Below, one piece after another: positions 15,401-16,261 of a stretch of 16,261 nucleotides of DNA. Both the position numbers and the translations under genes were made by a program. Within the stretch, counting starts at the first letter, position 1. Every line of letters begins with the position of its first letter. The stretch spans positions 1 to 16,261 of the forward strand of contig CAIKRN010000095.1 in the NCBI GenBank assembly GCA_903829855.1, written 5' to 3'. The notes beneath the pieces are model-generated. The model searched no databases and was not told the DNA's origin. It saw only the letters and a program-made list of their open reading frames with translations. This stretch comes from an uncultured Opitutia bacterium (lineage in GTDB: Bacteria > Verrucomicrobiota > Verrucomicrobiia > Opitutales > UBA953).

Positions 15401-15669
15401 AGGCGACTCCCGAGAGGATTACCTGGGTCGACGGCGGCACCACCGCCCCCACCGTTCAACATCGCGGCGTAACTAGTGAGGTCGAGGCCACCCTTCTTCT
15501 TATCCGGGTTATGGCAGGAGAAGCATTTGTTCTCCAGCATCGGACGAATGTGGTCGTCGTAGGTAAACTTCTCCGCGTCCTGCGCGGAGAGCGAGGAAAC
15601 CGCAAAGCCGGCCGCCACCATCAGGCAACGACGGGGTAACCAACGAGGCGTGAGCGCGGCGGGAGACAT
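12475..15669 (-). CDS. Secreted cytochrome c-WD40 protein with long helical tail
   Basis: A 1064-residue fusion protein. Numbering from ATG 15669; an in-frame TTG at 15678 would add three residues. A signal peptide (PRWLPRRCLMVAAGFAVSSLSAQ) ends near residue 30. A Planctomycete-type cytochrome c domain follows, with haem motif CFSCH (Cys49, Cys52, His53), KKGGLDL, and the likely distal Met in EEPFMPPEG (about 102). About seven WD40 blades span residues 173-462, with WE/WD/LW ends and DG turns. The remaining 600 residues are Ala/Glu/Lys/Gln-rich and predicted helical or coiled-coil, with few prolines and no further known domain. It follows a DUF1553 gene by 13 bp, the usual partnership in Planctomycetes and Verrucomicrobia. 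An electron-transfer or scaffold role at the cell envelope is inference. Confidence 0.88.
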   Translation of the reverse strand: MSPAALTPRWLPRRCLMVAAGFAVSSLSAQDAEKFTYDDHIRPMLENKCFSCHNPDKKKGGLDLTSYAAMLNGGGGGAAVDPGNPLGSRLLRCSSKKEEPFMPPEGAPLEAKDLEILTKWIAGGILQAKGSVARKSNRPKVDLTFSGAPGKPSGPAARPHDVLLEPVIVTPRTTAVVAMAASPWTSLLAVAGQHQILLYDTDSKELAGILPYTEGYARSLKFSANGSLLVMGGGRGGKIGHAIVWDVATGRRVVEVGKEFDQVMSADITPDHRKVTIGTNTKKVKCYDVATGELVYTIAKHTEWVTGVRFSPDGVLLATSDRNGNVMAWEADSGGEFYNLGQHTASVTDLAWRADSNVLASCSVDGTISLWEMKTGKRIANWSAHGSVQSVSFTPDGRLVSCGKDGTMAVWSIDGKSLAKSTSQGDVVSKVVALSDGKSCVTGNWLGEVKFYDISTGKDVSQVSSNPPKIADRILEAEARLKELEPELPKVQAAVVTAEKAIPAAAAEVARLRPMGEPAAKALASFTTKLEQIAKSRDYWVGQVKLAKTPEAKTKATTAVAASAKSTAAVKAEAEKVRPTAEPFLTAEAALAKLRNDLTIAQAAVRNNTAETAARRERIVFLKAAQFNVGVLSEREKLTKLETDIADFIAAKAENEAAKVAAAGRIEPALKAAEEAAKKIAAQESALAALKEEFTALDRALNPLRQAEAEAAGRSEVQAKAVASSNDVIVGLGRDRDVGLAAAKAALADYTKSRRPTRAIFTEATTRAAELTKQGTSLKGEMLAQQQAVAAALAVVEAAVQEVAARGNALKDADAAIIAAQAALVTAQQQFEAARGFKAIFSTSYFSLRKQTAAALLSAQDAMVFARNIRETSAIYLADADKSLGVAKLGQAAAIAARTALQVKQEMTEKSRLTALAERDAITAERTATQKETARLQAVSAEVEKAYQGKLPAAQAELTKQQAVLVPLEKALADVRAKLAEASKPAAEKSLAVDTATKQLEAFRQEKLTAEKTAVAARKEIPQREKSVEEITHTLAELTPQVEPLKAKVQQVQAAYLAMLPRKN

Positions 15670-15682
15670 GAGCGGCAACAGA

Positions 15683-16261
15683 TCAGTGGTTGAAGTAGAA
15701 TTCTTTGGAATTCATCAACGCCCAGAAAGTATCCTCGAGGATGATGAGCCGGCCCGTGGGATCTTTGGCGATGGATTGCGTCACCGCTTTCATCTCGTTG
15801 TCAATCGGGGCACGGCCGAAGACGCGCAGGAAGAGTTCCGTGACAATCTGCTCATCGGTCTTGCGGGCTTCGATCATCGTCTGCACCACCTTGCCGCGAC
15901 GGATGCGATCATTGACCGCATCGCCGTTCATTAGGTGCAGGGCTTGCGAGAGATTCGGATCGGTCTTCACCTCCGTGGAGGCGACGGATTCGCGGCTGGA
16001 GCGACCAAACGTGCTCAGGAAGTAATTGCTGACGGCTCCATCCGCAATCTGCACGGCGCGGGCTCCGACCGGTAGACCCTGGAACTTATTTGGGGTCTCG
16101 GTAACCTGCGAGATGGCATCGAGCAGCACCTCCGCGCGCACGCGACGGACCTGCGCGCGAGCGAAGTTCACCTTGTCGTCCGCATTCGTCTCATTGACCT
16201 TCGAGCTACGCTGGTAGGCGGCGGAGGCCGTGATATCACGAACCAGTCGACGGACGTCGTA
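15683..16261 (-). CDS. DUF1553 protein, C-terminal part (cut by window edge)
   Basis: The open frame runs off the right edge without a start, so only the last 192 residues are visible. An internal GTG at 16171 is a valine, not the start. The visible part begins YDVRRLVRDITASAAYQRSS, the characteristic DUF1553 motif. It continues with VRRVRAEVLLDAISQVT, FLSTFGR, a DPNLSQALHLMNG segment, ELFLRVFGRAPIDNEM and the family ending FWALMNSKEFYFNH. Full-length members usually carry DUF1549 and sometimes a cytochrome c domain at the N-terminus; that part is outside the window. The gene sits 13 bp upstream of the cytochrome/WD40 gene and is probably co-transcribed. The biochemical function of the family is unknown. 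Confidence 0.9.
   Translation of the reverse strand, partial: YDVRRLVRDITASAAYQRSSKVNETNADDKVNFARAQVRRVRAEVLLDAISQVTETPNKFQGLPVGARAVQIADGAVSNYFLSTFGRSSRESVASTEVKTDPNLSQALHLMNGDAVNDRIRRGKVVQTMIEARKTDEQIVTELFLRVFGRAPIDNEMKAVTQSIAKDPTGRLIILEDTFWALMNSKEFYFNH

Overview
The window is a GC-rich bacterial chromosome segment, most likely from the Verrucomicrobiota or a related PVC-superphylum lineage. The main pointers are a DUF1553-type protein end (15683-16261), a Planctomycete-type cytochrome c fused to WD40 blades (12475-15669) and a DUF6807 ('PmoA-like') secreted protein (1027-1980). These families are typical of Planctomycetes and Verrucomicrobia. Phylum placement is an inference from gene content; no marker gene is present.

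Layout. (1) 1-675 is non-coding and dense in structure: a palindromic repeat fragment, two G-quadruplex-capable C-tracts, a tRNA-Ser(GGA) gene with encoded CCA, an imperfect duplicate of the tRNA 3' end 174 bp downstream with a chain of hairpins between the copies, further small hairpins, and a two-armed REP/BIME-like element bounded by GTAG/CTAC. (2) 676-915 (minus) is a possible small membrane protein. (3) 1027-3390 (plus) holds three genes: DUF6807, a secreted protein built from two tandem copies of one domain, and a small ParB/sulfiredoxin-like DGYHR protein. (4) 3412-12276 (minus) is a complete MdtABC-type tripartite RND efflux operon transcribed from high to low coordinates: adaptor, MdtB-like pump, MdtC-like pump (GTGA overlap), outer-membrane lipoprotein channel. 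Its 198-bp leader has recurrent CAGGGTT motifs, an inverted repeat and a possible leader peptide. (5) 12475-16261 (minus) holds a 1064-residue cytochrome c/WD40/helical protein and, just upstream, the 3' end of a DUF1553 gene cut by the window edge.

How the genes work together. The four efflux genes should form one envelope-spanning, proton-driven exporter, with two different RND subunits as in E. coli MdtB/MdtC. The cytochrome/WD40 and DUF1553 genes form a separate secreted module of unknown substrate. The plus-strand trio converges on the efflux operon with only 21 bp between stop codons. I saw no CRISPR array, transposase, integrase, phage gene or toxin-antitoxin pair. The least ordinary material is the tRNA-proximal structured DNA, the duplicated-domain protein, the coiled-coil-tailed cytochrome/WD40 fusion and the efflux operon leader.
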